Shown here piece after piece: positions 1 to 8,480 of a DNA stretch of 64,000 nt. The DNA comes from Streptomyces lucensis JCM 4490. GTDB lineage: Bacteria > Actinomycetota > Actinomycetes > Streptomycetales > Streptomycetaceae. Numbering within the stretch: position 1 is the stretch's first letter; each line of letters opens with the position of its first letter. A program made the translations under genes and the position numbers. A model generated the notes under the pieces. It had not been told where the DNA came from, searched no databases, and saw only the letters and a list, made by a program, of their open reading frames with translations. The stretch spans positions 310,001 to 374,000 of the forward strand of contig NZ_BMUE01000006.1 in assembly GCF_014650035.1 (NCBI RefSeq). The letters run 5' to 3'.

Positions 1-343
1 GGGCGGTCCGGGGGGACTCTTGGGGAGGGACCGGCGGGTGCCTTCGCGTCCGCGGGGGTGGGCGGCGGGGTGGCCGGGTTCCTTCGCGTCCGCGCGGGTG
101 GGCGGCGGAGTGGTCGGGGTGCTTTCGCGTCCGCGGGGGCCGGGGGCGGGATGGCCGGGGTCCTTTCGCGTTCGCGGGGGTGGGCGGCGGGGCGGTCACC
201 TGACCGGATGTCCGCCCGGACGCCGTTGCGGCCGACCGGCTGGGGTCACGCCGCCAACCGGCGGGTATCGCGCGCCGCCCGCCCACGGGCCCGGGCGGCG
301 GGGGTATGCATCGAACGGCGGCCATGCGACGAGCGGAGCGCAC
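1..343. other. Non-coding left edge with tandem repeat
   Basis: No gene is supported before the response regulator at 344. Positions 43-180 hold an imperfect GC-rich tandem repeat. The remainder, 201-343, shows no clear promoter, although a weak GGAGC ribosome-binding site precedes the GTG at 344. The reading frame of the regulator is open upstream to 20, but that part translates to low-complexity Gly/Arg sequence and is not considered coding. Confidence 0.6.
43..180. repeat. 40-41 bp imperfect tandem repeat, four copies
   Basis: The marker TTCGCGTC (last copy TTCGCGTT) recurs at 43, 83, 124 and 165, giving periods of 40, 41 and 41 bp. Each unit continues with CGCGGGGGTGGGCGGCGG-like sequence and ends in GGCCGGG-like sequence. 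The repeat lies upstream of a two-component operon. It may be a minisatellite or a set of binding sites; no function can be assigned from sequence. Confidence 0.75.
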
Positions 344-1012
344 GTGATCCGGGTACTGGTGGTCGACGACGAGGCCCTCGTCCGGACGGGTTTCACGCAC
401 ATTCTCCAGACGGCGGGCGACATCGAGGTCGTCGCGGCGGTGCACGGTGGCCAGGCCGTGCGCACGGTGCGGGAGCTGCAGCCCGACGTCGTCCTGCTCG
501 ACATCCGGATGCCGGACGTGGACGGCCTCACGATCCTCGCCGAGCTGCGCCGCATGCCACGGGCGCCGGTGGTCGCCATGCTCACGACGTTCGACACCGA
601 CGAGTACGTGGCGACCGCCCTGCGCTCGGGCGCCGCCGGATTCCTGCTCAAGGACACCGACCCCGAACAGCTCCCCCACCTCGTACGCACCCTGGCCGAG
701 GGAGGGACGGTGCTGTCGTCCAAGGTCACTCGCCTGGTGGTGGACGGCTACCTCGACAGCAGCGTCCGTGAGCTCGCCGCCGTCCGTCTCACGGCCCGGC
801 TGACCGAGCGGGAGCGTGCCGTGCTCGTCCTCATGGCGGAGGGGCTCGCCAATCCCGACATCGGCGAACGGCTGCACCTGAGCACGGGCACCGTCAAGGG
901 CCATGTCACCAGCGTCCTGGGCAAACTGCGGGTGAGCAGCCGCGTCCAGGCGGCGCTGATCGCCGAGCGTGCGGGCCTGCTCGGTCCGTCGCAGGAAGAG
1001 GGAGCCCGGTGA
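344..1012 (+). CDS. NarL/LuxR-family response regulator
   Basis: A cytoplasmic transcription regulator of 222 aa. An N-terminal receiver domain (about residues 1-120) shows the acidic pocket VVDDE and phospho-acceptor D53 in LLDIRMPDVDG. The conserved lysine is in FLLKDTDPEQL. A C-terminal LuxR-type helix-turn-helix follows (LTERERAVLVLMAEG, then GTVKGHVTSVLGKL). GTG at 344 is chosen because the receiver domain begins there (VIRVLVVDDE). The stop overlaps the start of the histidine kinase gene (GTGA), so the two form a translationally coupled two-component pair. The target genes are not evident here. Confidence 0.93.
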   Translation: MIRVLVVDDEALVRTGFTHILQTAGDIEVVAAVHGGQAVRTVRELQPDVVLLDIRMPDVDGLTILAELRRMPRAPVVAMLTTFDTDEYVATALRSGAAGFLLKDTDPEQLPHLVRTLAEGGTVLSSKVTRLVVDGYLDSSVRELAAVRLTARLTERERAVLVLMAEGLANPDIGERLHLSTGTVKGHVTSVLGKLRVSSRVQAALIAERAGLLGPSQEEGAR

Positions 1013-2121
1013 GCCCCCGGCGGCCGCCGGCCGCGCTGCTGGACACCGCCCTCGTCGTGTTCGCGCTGGCGGACGCGTGGACCCACGTCGGCGTCACGGA
1101 CCCACCGGCCGCCGTCTGCGCGATGTCCGGCGCGCTCGCCCTGGTGCTGCGCCGCCGGCTGCCACTGACGACCTTCGTGCTCACGCTGCCCTCGGCTCTG
1201 GTCACGGACGCGGTGGTCGCACCCATGGCCGCGCTGTACACGCTGTCCTCGCTCAACCGGAACCGCCTGCTGCTGGCCGGCTGCGCCCTCATCTACGCGA
1301 TCGTCGACTTCATGCCCTGGCCGTGGTCGTCCCTGGACGCCACCGAGCTGTCCCAGACCAACAACCTGTTCCACCTCAGCTACACCCTGGCCACCGCCGC
1401 CGCCCCCGTCTTCCTCGGCCAGCTCGTCCAGGCCCGGCGCGAGCTGTCCCTGCGGCTGGCCGACATCTCCGAGGCCCGCGAGCACGAACGGCTGCTGACC
1501 GCCCAGAGCGTGCTGGCGAAGGAGCGCGCCCAGCTCGCCCGGGAGATGCACGACGTGGTCTCCCACCAGGTCAGCCTCATCGCCGTGCAGGCCGGCGCGC
1601 TCCAGGTGGGCAGCCGGGACGCCGAGACCCGCCAGGCCGCGGCCACGATCCGGCGCCTGAGCGTGCAGACCCTGGAGGAGCTGCGGCACATGGTCGGCGT
1701 GCTGCGGGCCTCCGGCAGCCGGCCCACGGAACTCACCCCGCAGCCATCGCTCGCCGACCTGGAGCACCTCGTCGAGGCCAGCGGGATCGAGGCCAAGCTG
1801 GAGACCGACCTGTCCGAGGAGCTTCCGCCCACGGTCCAGCGCGCCGTCTACCGCACCGTCCAGGAAGCGCTGACCAACGTCCGCAAGCACGCCCCCGGCG
1901 CCACCGCTACCGTCCGCATCAGCCACCGGGACGGTGCCCTGCGCGCCACCGTCACCAACACCGCCCCCACCCGGCGCGCGTTCAGCCTGCCGAGCGCCCA
2001 CCACGGTTTGGCCGGCCTGGCCCAGCGCGCCGAACTGCTGGGCGGCACCGTCACCTCCGGGCCCACGGCCCAGGGTGGCTACGAGCTGCGCCTGAGACTG
2101 CCGGTCGAGCGCAACCGGTGA
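1009..2121 (+). CDS. Sensor histidine kinase (HisKA_3 family)
   Basis: A membrane sensor kinase of 370 aa, partner of the preceding NarL-type regulator. The N-terminal ~130 residues are hydrophobic with several predicted membrane helices and almost no extracytoplasmic loop, as in Streptomyces NarL-type kinases that sense membrane or envelope signals. The dimerisation/phospho-acceptor region reads LAREMHDVVSHQVSLIAVQ, with H181 as the phosphorylated histidine. A C-terminal HATPase domain carries the N-box EALTNVRKHAPG and glycine-rich GLAGLAQRAELLGG. The GTG start overlaps the regulator stop by 4 bp. The signal sensed is unknown. Confidence 0.93.
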   Translation: MSPRRPPAALLDTALVVFALADAWTHVGVTDPPAAVCAMSGALALVLRRRLPLTTFVLTLPSALVTDAVVAPMAALYTLSSLNRNRLLLAGCALIYAIVDFMPWPWSSLDATELSQTNNLFHLSYTLATAAAPVFLGQLVQARRELSLRLADISEAREHERLLTAQSVLAKERAQLAREMHDVVSHQVSLIAVQAGALQVGSRDAETRQAAATIRRLSVQTLEELRHMVGVLRASGSRPTELTPQPSLADLEHLVEASGIEAKLETDLSEELPPTVQRAVYRTVQEALTNVRKHAPGATATVRISHRDGALRATVTNTAPTRRAFSLPSAHHGLAGLAQRAELLGGTVTSGPTAQGGYELRLRLPVERNR

Positions 2122-2374
2122 ACGCCTTCGGCCCGGGGCGGGCGTGATCGACGAACGCCGAGCGCGGCCCTGCCGGGCCCGTTTGCCCGACCGGGTGATT
2201 GTTCACGGCGCCGGCCGGGTGGCGGGGGCGCTCCGGCCGGTCGGCGGGACGGTTCCGGACACCTGGCGGATGTCGCGGCGGGGGCGCTGCCGCCGACCCT
2301 GGAGCTCAGGAGTCACGCCGTGGCGTCGGCCCTCTCGTCCGCCGCCCCTGTTCGCCCTGCCGGAGGTCGGTCCC

Positions 2375-3028
2375 ATGACGATCCACCTGACGTTTCTGAG
2401 CGCGCCCGGCGGTGACGCCACCCTGGATCCGCGCCTCGTCGACGCTCCCGCGAGCGAGCCCGGCCTGCGGACGGCGGGCGCCGTGGGGGCGGCGCTCCGG
2501 CCCCACGAGCGGGCCGTCCGGGCGCCCTCGGCCCGCTGCTCCCGGACCGCCGACGCCATCGGCCTGGTGGCCGCGCCCGAGCCGGCCCTGCGCGATCTCG
2601 ACCCGGGCACGTGGCGCGGTCGCAGCATCGCCGACGTGGCCGCGGCCGACCCCGACGGGTTCACCGCCTGGCTCACCGATCCGGACGCCGCGCCCCACGG
2701 GGGAGAGTCCGTGCGCGGGCTCTGCCGCCGGACGGCGGACTGGCTGGGCAGCCTGGCGCCCGGCACCGGCCACGTGGTGGCGGTCACCGAGGCGTCCGTC
2801 GTCCGGGCCGCGCTCGTCCATGCCCTGGCCGTACCCGCGCGAGCGTTCTGGCACCTCGCCGTGCCGCCCCTGTCCCCGGTCACCCTCACCCGGCAGGGCG
2901 ACTGCTGGGACGTCCGGCTCGGCAGCGTCGCCCCGACGGTGATCGGTCCGCGCCGGCCCGAATGGGCGGCGGGGAGCGACCGGGTTCTCTTCCGGGGACG
3001 GTCCTCGACGGTCGTCAGCGGGCCCTGA
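2375..3028 (+). CDS. Histidine phosphatase-fold protein, catalytic residues lost
   Basis: A 217-aa protein resembling the phosphoglycerate mutase/histidine phosphatase family. ATG 2375 is preceded by CGGAGG at 2361-2366. The family arrangement is visible: a strand at the N-terminus, CSRTADAIGL, LRDLDPGTWRGRS (equivalent to the usual L-E-x-x-G-x-WEG) and HVVAVTEASVVRAALVHAL. The N-terminal RHG signature is replaced by FLSAPGG, and the second catalytic histidine of the usual VTHG is replaced by glutamate in VTEAS. Both phospho-transfer histidines are therefore missing, so it is more likely a binding or regulatory protein than an active phosphatase. No operon partner is adjacent. Confidence 0.75.
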   Translation: MTIHLTFLSAPGGDATLDPRLVDAPASEPGLRTAGAVGAALRPHERAVRAPSARCSRTADAIGLVAAPEPALRDLDPGTWRGRSIADVAAADPDGFTAWLTDPDAAPHGGESVRGLCRRTADWLGSLAPGTGHVVAVTEASVVRAALVHALAVPARAFWHLAVPPLSPVTLTRQGDCWDVRLGSVAPTVIGPRRPEWAAGSDRVLFRGRSSTVVSGP

Positions 3029-3215
3029 AAGCGTCTCGCCACGGTGGTCCTGGGCGCCTGCCACAGGGTGCTCGCAGCCTGGGGGCCACCGCTGCCGGTG
3101 CCGAGTCGTCCACAGGGCCTGACGTGTTTCGGCCACCGGCTGTACGGTCTGCACGAGTTGATGTGCGAGCTGATCTGCGGACAGGCAGCAGCCGGGTGTG
3201 GGGGAGGCGGTCGCG

Positions 3216-4649
3216 GTGACCGAAACCGGTGTGGGAGCGGATAGGGGAGTGGCCGGGGCGGCCGGGCGCCGGCTGCCCCGGGTGCGGGGGTTCGCCGCCT
3301 GGCCCGCGGAGAGCACCGCGAAGCAGGAGGGCAAGGCGCTGCGGCAGAGCGTGTCGCGCGGTGCGCACCGTCTGCTCGACCCGGACGCCGGCCGTCCCGG
3401 CGCGGTGAGCGCGGTCGAGGAGTCCAACGCCGGCCGCATCCCGGAGCTGACGCCGATCCGGGTGGGCCGGATGGCGGCCACCCCCTTCGCCTTCCTGCGC
3501 GGCTCGGCCGGGCTGATGGCCCACGACCTGGCCCGCACCCCCGTGACGGGGATAGGCACCCAGATCTGCGGCGACGCGCACGCGGCCAACTTCGGTCTCT
3601 ACGGCGACGCCCGCGGTGACCTGGTCATCGACCTCAACGACTTCGACGAGACCGTGCACGGTCCCTGGGAGTGGGACCTCAAGCGGCTCGCGGCCTCCCT
3701 GGTGCTCGCCGGGCGCGAGGCGGGCGCCGACGAGGACACCTGCCGTGCGGCGGCGCGGGACGCGGCCGGTGCCTACCGGCGCACCATGCGCCTGCTCGCC
3801 AAGCTGCCCGTGCTGGACGCGTGGAACGCCATCGCCGACGAGGAGCTGGTTTCCCACACCGACGCCCACGACCTGCTCGGCACGCTGCAACGGGTCTCGG
3901 AGAAGGCGCGGGCGAACACCAGCGGCCGGTTCGCCGCGAAGTCGACCGAGGCGGTGGCCGACGGCGGGCGCCGGTTCGTGGACGCGCCGCCGGTGCTCCG
4001 CAGGATCCCGGACGCCGAGGCCGCCGCGGTCGCCGCCTCGCTGGAGCCGTACGTCCACACCCTCAGCGAGGACCGGCACCCCCTGCTCGCCCGGCACGCG
4101 GTGCACGACGTGGCCTTCCGGGTGGTCGGCACCGGCAGCGTCGGCACCCGGTCCTACGTCGTGCTGCTCCTCGACCACCGTGAGCAGCCGCTGGTGCTCC
4201 AGGTGAAGGAGGCCCGCCCGTCCGCGCTGGTCCCGCACCTGGTGACGGCCGGCTTCGCCACGCCGGACACGGAGCACGAGGGACGCCGGGTGGTCCTCGG
4301 GCAGAAGCGGATGCAGGTGGTCAGCGACATCCTGCTGGGCTGGACCACGGTCGACGGGCGCCCCTTCCAGGTGCGCCAGTTCCGCAACCGCAAGGGCAGC
4401 GTCGACCCGGCCGCCCTCGCCGCCGACCAGGTCGACGACTACGGCCGCATGACCGGCGCCCTGCTGGCCCGCGCCCACTCCCACAGCGCGGACCCGCGGC
4501 TGATCGCCGGGTACTGCGGCAAGAACGAGGAGCTGGACGAGGCGATGGCGGACTTCGCCGTCGCCTACGCCGACCGCACCGAGGCCGACCACGTGGAGCT
4601 GGTCGCGGGCATACGCGCGGGACGGATTGCGGCCGAGCCGGGGGTGTGA
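3216..4649 (+). CDS. DUF2252 family protein (kinase-like fold)
   Basis: A 477-aa cytoplasmic protein of the DUF2252 family, which has a phosphotransferase-like fold and no established substrate. Diagnostic stretches are FAFLRGSAGLMAHDLA, ICGDAHAANFGLYG (resembling a catalytic loop HxxN), DLNDFDETVHGPWEWDLKRL and VRQFRNRKGSVD. GTG 3216 is chosen because GGGGAGG lies 8 nt upstream at 3201-3207; GTG 3198 is a less likely alternative. It stands alone between a pseudo-phosphatase and a J-domain-like gene, so context does not reveal its role. Confidence 0.85.
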   Translation: MTETGVGADRGVAGAAGRRLPRVRGFAAWPAESTAKQEGKALRQSVSRGAHRLLDPDAGRPGAVSAVEESNAGRIPELTPIRVGRMAATPFAFLRGSAGLMAHDLARTPVTGIGTQICGDAHAANFGLYGDARGDLVIDLNDFDETVHGPWEWDLKRLAASLVLAGREAGADEDTCRAAARDAAGAYRRTMRLLAKLPVLDAWNAIADEELVSHTDAHDLLGTLQRVSEKARANTSGRFAAKSTEAVADGGRRFVDAPPVLRRIPDAEAAAVAASLEPYVHTLSEDRHPLLARHAVHDVAFRVVGTGSVGTRSYVVLLLDHREQPLVLQVKEARPSALVPHLVTAGFATPDTEHEGRRVVLGQKRMQVVSDILLGWTTVDGRPFQVRQFRNRKGSVDPAALAADQVDDYGRMTGALLARAHSHSADPRLIAGYCGKNEELDEAMADFAVAYADRTEADHVELVAGIRAGRIAAEPGV

Positions 4650-4759
4650 CCCGCTTGGACGAAGAGCGCCGGGGGCACGGTGGTGCCGTGGCCCCGGCGC
4701 CGCACGGGCCGGGGCACCGCACCGGACCCTCGGCATCCGGTGCGGGCCGGGCGCAGCGC

Positions 4760-4765
4760 TACGCT
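4760..4765 (+). promoter_or_regulatory. -10 element TACGCT for leaderless start at 4772
   Basis: TACGCT ends 6 nt before GTG 4772, the usual spacing for a leaderless actinobacterial transcript. No ribosome-binding site is present. Confidence 0.5.
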
Positions 4766-4771
4766 GGGCGG

Positions 4772-5584
4772 GTGACGACCCCGGAAGCCGATGAGTCCCA
4801 GGCACCGCGTCCCGAGGAGCGGCTCGAGCGGGCCGTCCGGGCCGCCGAGCAGGCGTTGATCGAGTACGAGATCGCGGTGGAGACCTTCCGCGTCGAAGTC
4901 GAGAACTTCTCCCGGCTCCACGAGCAGCGACTCGGTCCGCTCTACGCCCGCATCGAGGAACTGGACGCCGAGATCGCCGAGGCGAAGGCCGCCCGCACCG
5001 GCGATCCCGAGGACATCCGGCTGGCCGGAGAGGCCCGGGGCCGGGTCCTGCCGATCCCCGGCGTCGAGGAACTGCTGCACGGCTGGATGGACGGCGACGG
5101 CCTGTTCCCGGAGGCCACCGCCATGCTCACCGACCAGGCCGTACGGCCGCCGCAGCGGGTGCGGCCCAGCGAGGAGGCCCGCAAGCTCTACCGCGAGCTG
5201 GCCCGCAAGGCCCACCCCGACCTGGCACAGGAGGAAGAGGAGCGGCAGCGGCGCGAGGACTTCATCACCCGGGTCAACGCCGCCTACGCCCGCGGCGACG
5301 AGGTGCTGCTCAGGGAGCTGGCCGAGGAGTGGGCGGCCGGCCCGGTGCCTCCCGAGCGCCGTCCGAGCCCCGCCGACGAGCTGTACGCCCGCCTCGAATG
5401 GCTCTCCCAGCGCAAGGAACTGCTCACTCTCATCGCCCGTGAGCTGGAGGACGGCGCCATCGCCGGGATGCTCCGCCTCGCCCCCGACGATCCCGACGGA
5501 CTGCTCGAGGAGATCGCCGCCCGGCTGCGGTCCGACATCGCCCAGCGGGAGACGAGGCTGGCCGACCTGCTCGCCCAGGGCTGA
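4772..5584 (+). CDS. Coiled-coil protein with J-domain-like segment
   Basis: A 270-aa soluble protein. Residues 15-75 are acidic and helical (likely coiled coil). Residues 134-188 resemble a DnaJ J-domain, with the invariant HPD at 148-150 in YRELARKAHPDLAQ followed by FITRVNAAYARGD. The C-terminal part is another charged helical stretch. HPD normally stimulates Hsp70 ATPase activity, so a DnaK co-chaperone role is plausible but inferred. The GTG start is supported by a -10 box at leaderless spacing; sequence upstream in the same frame is low complexity. Confidence 0.75.
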   Translation: MTTPEADESQAPRPEERLERAVRAAEQALIEYEIAVETFRVEVENFSRLHEQRLGPLYARIEELDAEIAEAKAARTGDPEDIRLAGEARGRVLPIPGVEELLHGWMDGDGLFPEATAMLTDQAVRPPQRVRPSEEARKLYRELARKAHPDLAQEEEERQRREDFITRVNAAYARGDEVLLRELAEEWAAGPVPPERRPSPADELYARLEWLSQRKELLTLIARELEDGAIAGMLRLAPDDPDGLLEEIAARLRSDIAQRETRLADLLAQG

Positions 5585-5602
5585 ACGGATTCGCGCTTCG
5601 GG

Positions 5603-5608
5603 TAGCGT
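5603..5608 (+). promoter_or_regulatory. -10 element TAGCGT for leaderless start at 5616
   Basis: TAGCGT ends 7 nt before ATG 5616. CTGAAC at 5581-5586, 16 nt upstream of the box, can serve as -35. The absence of a Shine-Dalgarno sequence supports a leaderless message. Confidence 0.6.
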
Positions 5609-5615
5609 CGGGGAC

Positions 5616-5963
5616 ATGAACTTCGGAGCTGGTGTGCCCACGGTCCAGGTCACGGACCTCAAGGACGGCGACTTCCTGCTGGACGTCCGCGAGGACGACG
5701 AATGGCGGGCGGGCCACGCCGAGGGAGCGCTGCACATCCCCATCAGTGACTTCGTGGCCCGCTACGGCGAGCTGACCGAGGCCGCGCCGCAGGATGGCCG
5801 TGTCCACGTCATCTGCCGCTCGGGCGGCCGCTCCGCCCAGGTCACCATGTACCTGGCCCAGCAGGGCATCGACGCGGTGAACGTCGACGGCGGCATGCAG
5901 GTCTGGCAGGCCGCGGGCCGCCCGGTGATCACGGACGACGGCAAGCCGGGCGTCGTCCTGTAG
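5616..5963 (+). CDS. Rhodanese-like domain protein
   Basis: A 115-aa single-domain rhodanese. DVREDDEWRAGHAEGALHIP is the CH2A-type region, and the active-site loop ICRSGGRSAQ places the persulfide cysteine at C67. The C-terminus has VNVDGGMQVWQAAGRPV, typical of the fold. It would transfer sulfane sulfur to an unidentified acceptor in the cytoplasm. It is monocistronic with a leaderless promoter and converges on the paa operon. Confidence 0.9.
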   Translation: MNFGAGVPTVQVTDLKDGDFLLDVREDDEWRAGHAEGALHIPISDFVARYGELTEAAPQDGRVHVICRSGGRSAQVTMYLAQQGIDAVNVDGGMQVWQAAGRPVITDDGKPGVVL

Positions 5964-6014
5964 CGACACCGGCTGTAGCGACACCGGCCGTGGACCGGTG
6001 GACCGGTGGACCGG
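5958..6014. repeat. 15-bp direct repeat over a stop codon, then 8-bp triplicate
   Basis: CTGTAGCGACACCGG occurs at 5958-5972 and again directly at 5973-5987; the first copy contains the TAG stop of the rhodanese gene and the second repeats it. TGGACCGG is then repeated three times at 5991-5998, 5999-6006 and 6007-6014. The rest of the gap up to the paaE stop shows no gene. Confidence 0.8.
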
Positions 6015-6175
6015 TTCCGGCCCGGCGCCGCGCGATCGGCCGGGCGGGCGCGCCGCCCGCGGATCACCGACCCACTCCTTGTACCCCGTGGCCGGAACCA
6101 CCGCCGGTGTGAAGGCGCCGGCCGGCGGGCAGCGTCCCGGGGCCGGCGCCGGGTGCCGCCTCGGCGAACGGTGCG

Positions 6176-7240
6176 TCAGCGGTCGAAGTCCAGCTCGACC
6201 GTCTCCGTCAGCGGATGCGACTGGCACGCCAGCACATAGCCGGCCTCCGTCTCCTCCGTCTCCAGCGCGAAGTTGCGGTCCATGCGGACCTCCCCCGAGA
6301 TCAGGAAGGCCCTGCAGGTCCCGCAGACCCCGCCCTTGCAGGCGTACGGCGCGTCGGGCCGGTTGCGCAGGACCGTCTCCAGCAGCGACTCGCCCTCGCG
6401 CACCGGCCAGGTGCCGCCGCGTCCGTCGAGCAGGGCGGTGACGGTGCTGTGCTCGGGAGCCGCGGTGGCGGCGGCCGGGGCCGGCCCCGCGTCCACATGG
6501 AAGATCTCCTGGTGGATCCGGGCCCGGTCCACGCCCAGTCCGCGCAGCGCCTTCTCCGTGTCCTCCACCAGCCCGTACGGCCCGCACAGGTACCATCCCG
6601 CCACCTGCTCCACGGGCAGCAGCGCCGGCAGCAGGCCCGCGAGCCGTTCCCGGTCGAGCCGGCCGGACGGCAGGCCCGCCTGCTGCTCCTCCCTGGAGAG
6701 CACGGTGACCAGCTGGAGCCGCTCGGGGTAGCGGTCCTTCAGATCGGCGACCTCCTCCAGGAACATCGTGGAGGCGGCCGTACGGTCACTGCGTATCAGG
6801 CAGAACCGGGCCGACGGTTCGCGCGCCAGCAGCGTGGAGACGATGGACAGCACCGGCGTGATGCCGCTGCCGCCGACGACCGCCGCGTAGAGGCCGGGCG
6901 TCGGCTGGAGGGTGAACCGGCCGGCCGGGGTCATCACCTCCAGCTCGTCGCCCGCGTTGATCTCCTTCAGCGCGTAGGCGGAGAAGGCGCCGCCCTCGAC
7001 CAGGCGCACGCCCACCCGCAGCGTGGCCGGGCCATCGCCGGCCGGGTCGGGCGCGGCGGAGCAGATCGAGTAGGTACGGCGTATCTCCGTGCCGTCCACC
7101 CGCCGGCGCAGCGCCAGGTGCTGGCCGGGGGCGTGCCGGTACTCCTCGCGCAGCTCGGCCGGGACGGTGAAGGTGAGGGCGACGGAGTCGTCGGTGATCC
7201 GGTCGACCGCGGCCACCTGGAGCGGGTGGAAGCGCGCCAT
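6176..7240 (-). CDS. paaE: PaaE, reductase of phenylacetyl-CoA epoxidase
   Basis: A 354-aa oxidoreductase that passes electrons from NAD(P)H to the PaaA diiron oxygenase. The N-terminal FAD/NAD region has RRTYSICSAAP (flavin site) and AAVVGGSGITPVLSIV plus WYLCGPYGLVEDT (nucleotide site). The C-terminal plant-type [2Fe-2S] ferredoxin shows YACKGGVCGTCRAFL and a fourth cysteine in VLACQSHP. ATG 7240 is preferred over the adjacent GTG 7243 because AGGAG lies 5 nt before it; it shares one base with the paaD stop. Last gene of paaABCDE. Confidence 0.96.
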   Translation of the reverse strand: MARFHPLQVAAVDRITDDSVALTFTVPAELREEYRHAPGQHLALRRRVDGTEIRRTYSICSAAPDPAGDGPATLRVGVRLVEGGAFSAYALKEINAGDELEVMTPAGRFTLQPTPGLYAAVVGGSGITPVLSIVSTLLAREPSARFCLIRSDRTAASTMFLEEVADLKDRYPERLQLVTVLSREEQQAGLPSGRLDRERLAGLLPALLPVEQVAGWYLCGPYGLVEDTEKALRGLGVDRARIHQEIFHVDAGPAPAAATAAPEHSTVTALLDGRGGTWPVREGESLLETVLRNRPDAPYACKGGVCGTCRAFLISGEVRMDRNFALETEETEAGYVLACQSHPLTETVELDFDR

Positions 7241-7767
7241 CACAACTCCTTGAAGTGGTCGAACGGTTCACGGCAGGCCAGGCAGCGGCGCAGCGCCTTG
7301 CACGCGGTGGAGGAGAACCGGCTCAGCAGCTCGGTGTCGGCGGAGCCGCAGTGCGGACAGCGGACGGGCTCGCTCTGCGCCTCGTGGGTCCGGGTCGGGC
7401 CGAGGGCCAGCGGGACGGGGCCGGAGTCCTCGCGTACGCGCGGGGGAGCGATGCCGAACTCCTGGAGCTTGCGGCGCCCTTCCGGCGTGATGTCGTCGGT
7501 CGACCAGGCGGGCGCGAGCACGGTGCGCACGGAGACCTCGCGCACGCCGTGGGCGCGCAGCACCCGCTCGATGTCGAGGGTCATCGCCTCGATGGCCGGG
7601 CAGCCGGTGTAGGTGGGGGTCAGATCGACCTCGGCCGTGTCCGGGCCGCCCACGCGCACGGCGCGCACCACGCCCAGCTCCTTGAGGGTGAGCACGGGCA
7701 GCTCGGGGTCCGGCACCGAGCCGGCCAGCTCCAGCAGCTCGGCCTCCAGGGCGGTGGCGGTCACCAT
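7240..7767 (-). CDS. paaD: PaaD, Fe-S maturation factor of phenylacetyl-CoA epoxidase
   Basis: A 175-aa protein with an N-terminal MIP18/DUF59 domain (VPDPELPVLTLKELGVVR, TPTYTGCPAIEAMTLDI). The C-terminal zinc ribbon has CPHC and CLAC pairs. PaaD is thought to assist Fe-S cluster assembly or maturation of the PaaE/PaaA system. It overlaps paaC by 7 bp upstream and touches paaE downstream, consistent with translational coupling. Confidence 0.95.
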   Translation of the reverse strand: MVTATALEAELLELAGSVPDPELPVLTLKELGVVRAVRVGGPDTAEVDLTPTYTGCPAIEAMTLDIERVLRAHGVREVSVRTVLAPAWSTDDITPEGRRKLQEFGIAPPRVREDSGPVPLALGPTRTHEAQSEPVRCPHCGSADTELLSRFSSTACKALRRCLACREPFDHFKEL

Positions 7768-8480
7768 GACGCCCCCGGGTGGCTGCGGTGCAGGTGCTGC
7801 ATCTCGGCGAGCATCCGCCCGAACGGCTCGGTGTGCAGGCCCTGCCGGCCGGCGCCCGCGGACCAGGCGCCCGTGCGCGGGCCCTCGGGAAGGGTCAGCG
7901 TGGCGCGGCCGAGTACGTCGCCGACGGACTCCAGCCAGCGCGTCTCAAGGGCCGCCCGGTCGGCGTCCAGGCCTTCGACCGGCTGGAACATCTCCCCGGT
8001 GAAGCGCCACAGCGCGTCGCACGCGTGCTGCATCCGCTCGTGGCTGGTCCCGGTGCCGTCACCGAGCCGCAGCGTCCACTGCTCGGCGTGGTCGCGGTGG
8101 TAGGCGACCTCCTTGACCGCCTTGGCGGCGAGCGGGGCGAACGGTCCGTCCCCGGAGGCCAGTTCGGCGTAGAGGAGCTGCTGGTAGGTGGAGAAGTACA
8201 GCTGGCGGGCGATGGTGTGGGCGAAGTCGCCGTTCGGCTGCTCGACCAGCTGGAGGTTGCGGAAGGCCCGCTCCTCGCGCAGGTAGGCCAGCTCGTCCTC
8301 GTCGCCGGCCAGGGACAGCAGTACCCGGGCCTGGCCGAGAAGATCCAGCACGATGTTGGCGAGGGCGACCTCCTCCTCCAGCACGGGGGCGTGCCCGGCC
8401 CACTCGCCCAGGCGGTGCGAGAGCACCAGGGCGTCGTCGCCGAGGGCGAGCGCGGCGGTCGCGGGGACGGTGGCGGTCAC
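7761..8480 (-). CDS. paaC: PaaC, structural subunit of phenylacetyl-CoA epoxidase
   Basis: A 239-aa ferritin-like all-helical protein that pairs with PaaA and lacks a functional diiron site. Family stretches are DDALVLSHRLGEWAGHAP, LLGQARVLLSL, DFAHTIARQLYFSTYQ and KEVAYHRDHAEQWTLRLGDG. ATG 8480 overlaps the 3' end of paaB by 4 bp. Confidence 0.95.
   Translation of the reverse strand: MTATVPATAALALGDDALVLSHRLGEWAGHAPVLEEEVALANIVLDLLGQARVLLSLAGDEDELAYLREERAFRNLQLVEQPNGDFAHTIARQLYFSTYQQLLYAELASGDGPFAPLAAKAVKEVAYHRDHAEQWTLRLGDGTGTSHERMQHACDALWRFTGEMFQPVEGLDADRAALETRWLESVGDVLGRATLTLPEGPRTGAWSAGAGRQGLHTEPFGRMLAEMQHLHRSHPGASW

Noticed and set aside
2122..2374. Cobalamin riboswitch upstream of the histidine-phosphatase-like gene
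   Set aside because: No B12-box or long structured leader was found in this 253-bp gap.
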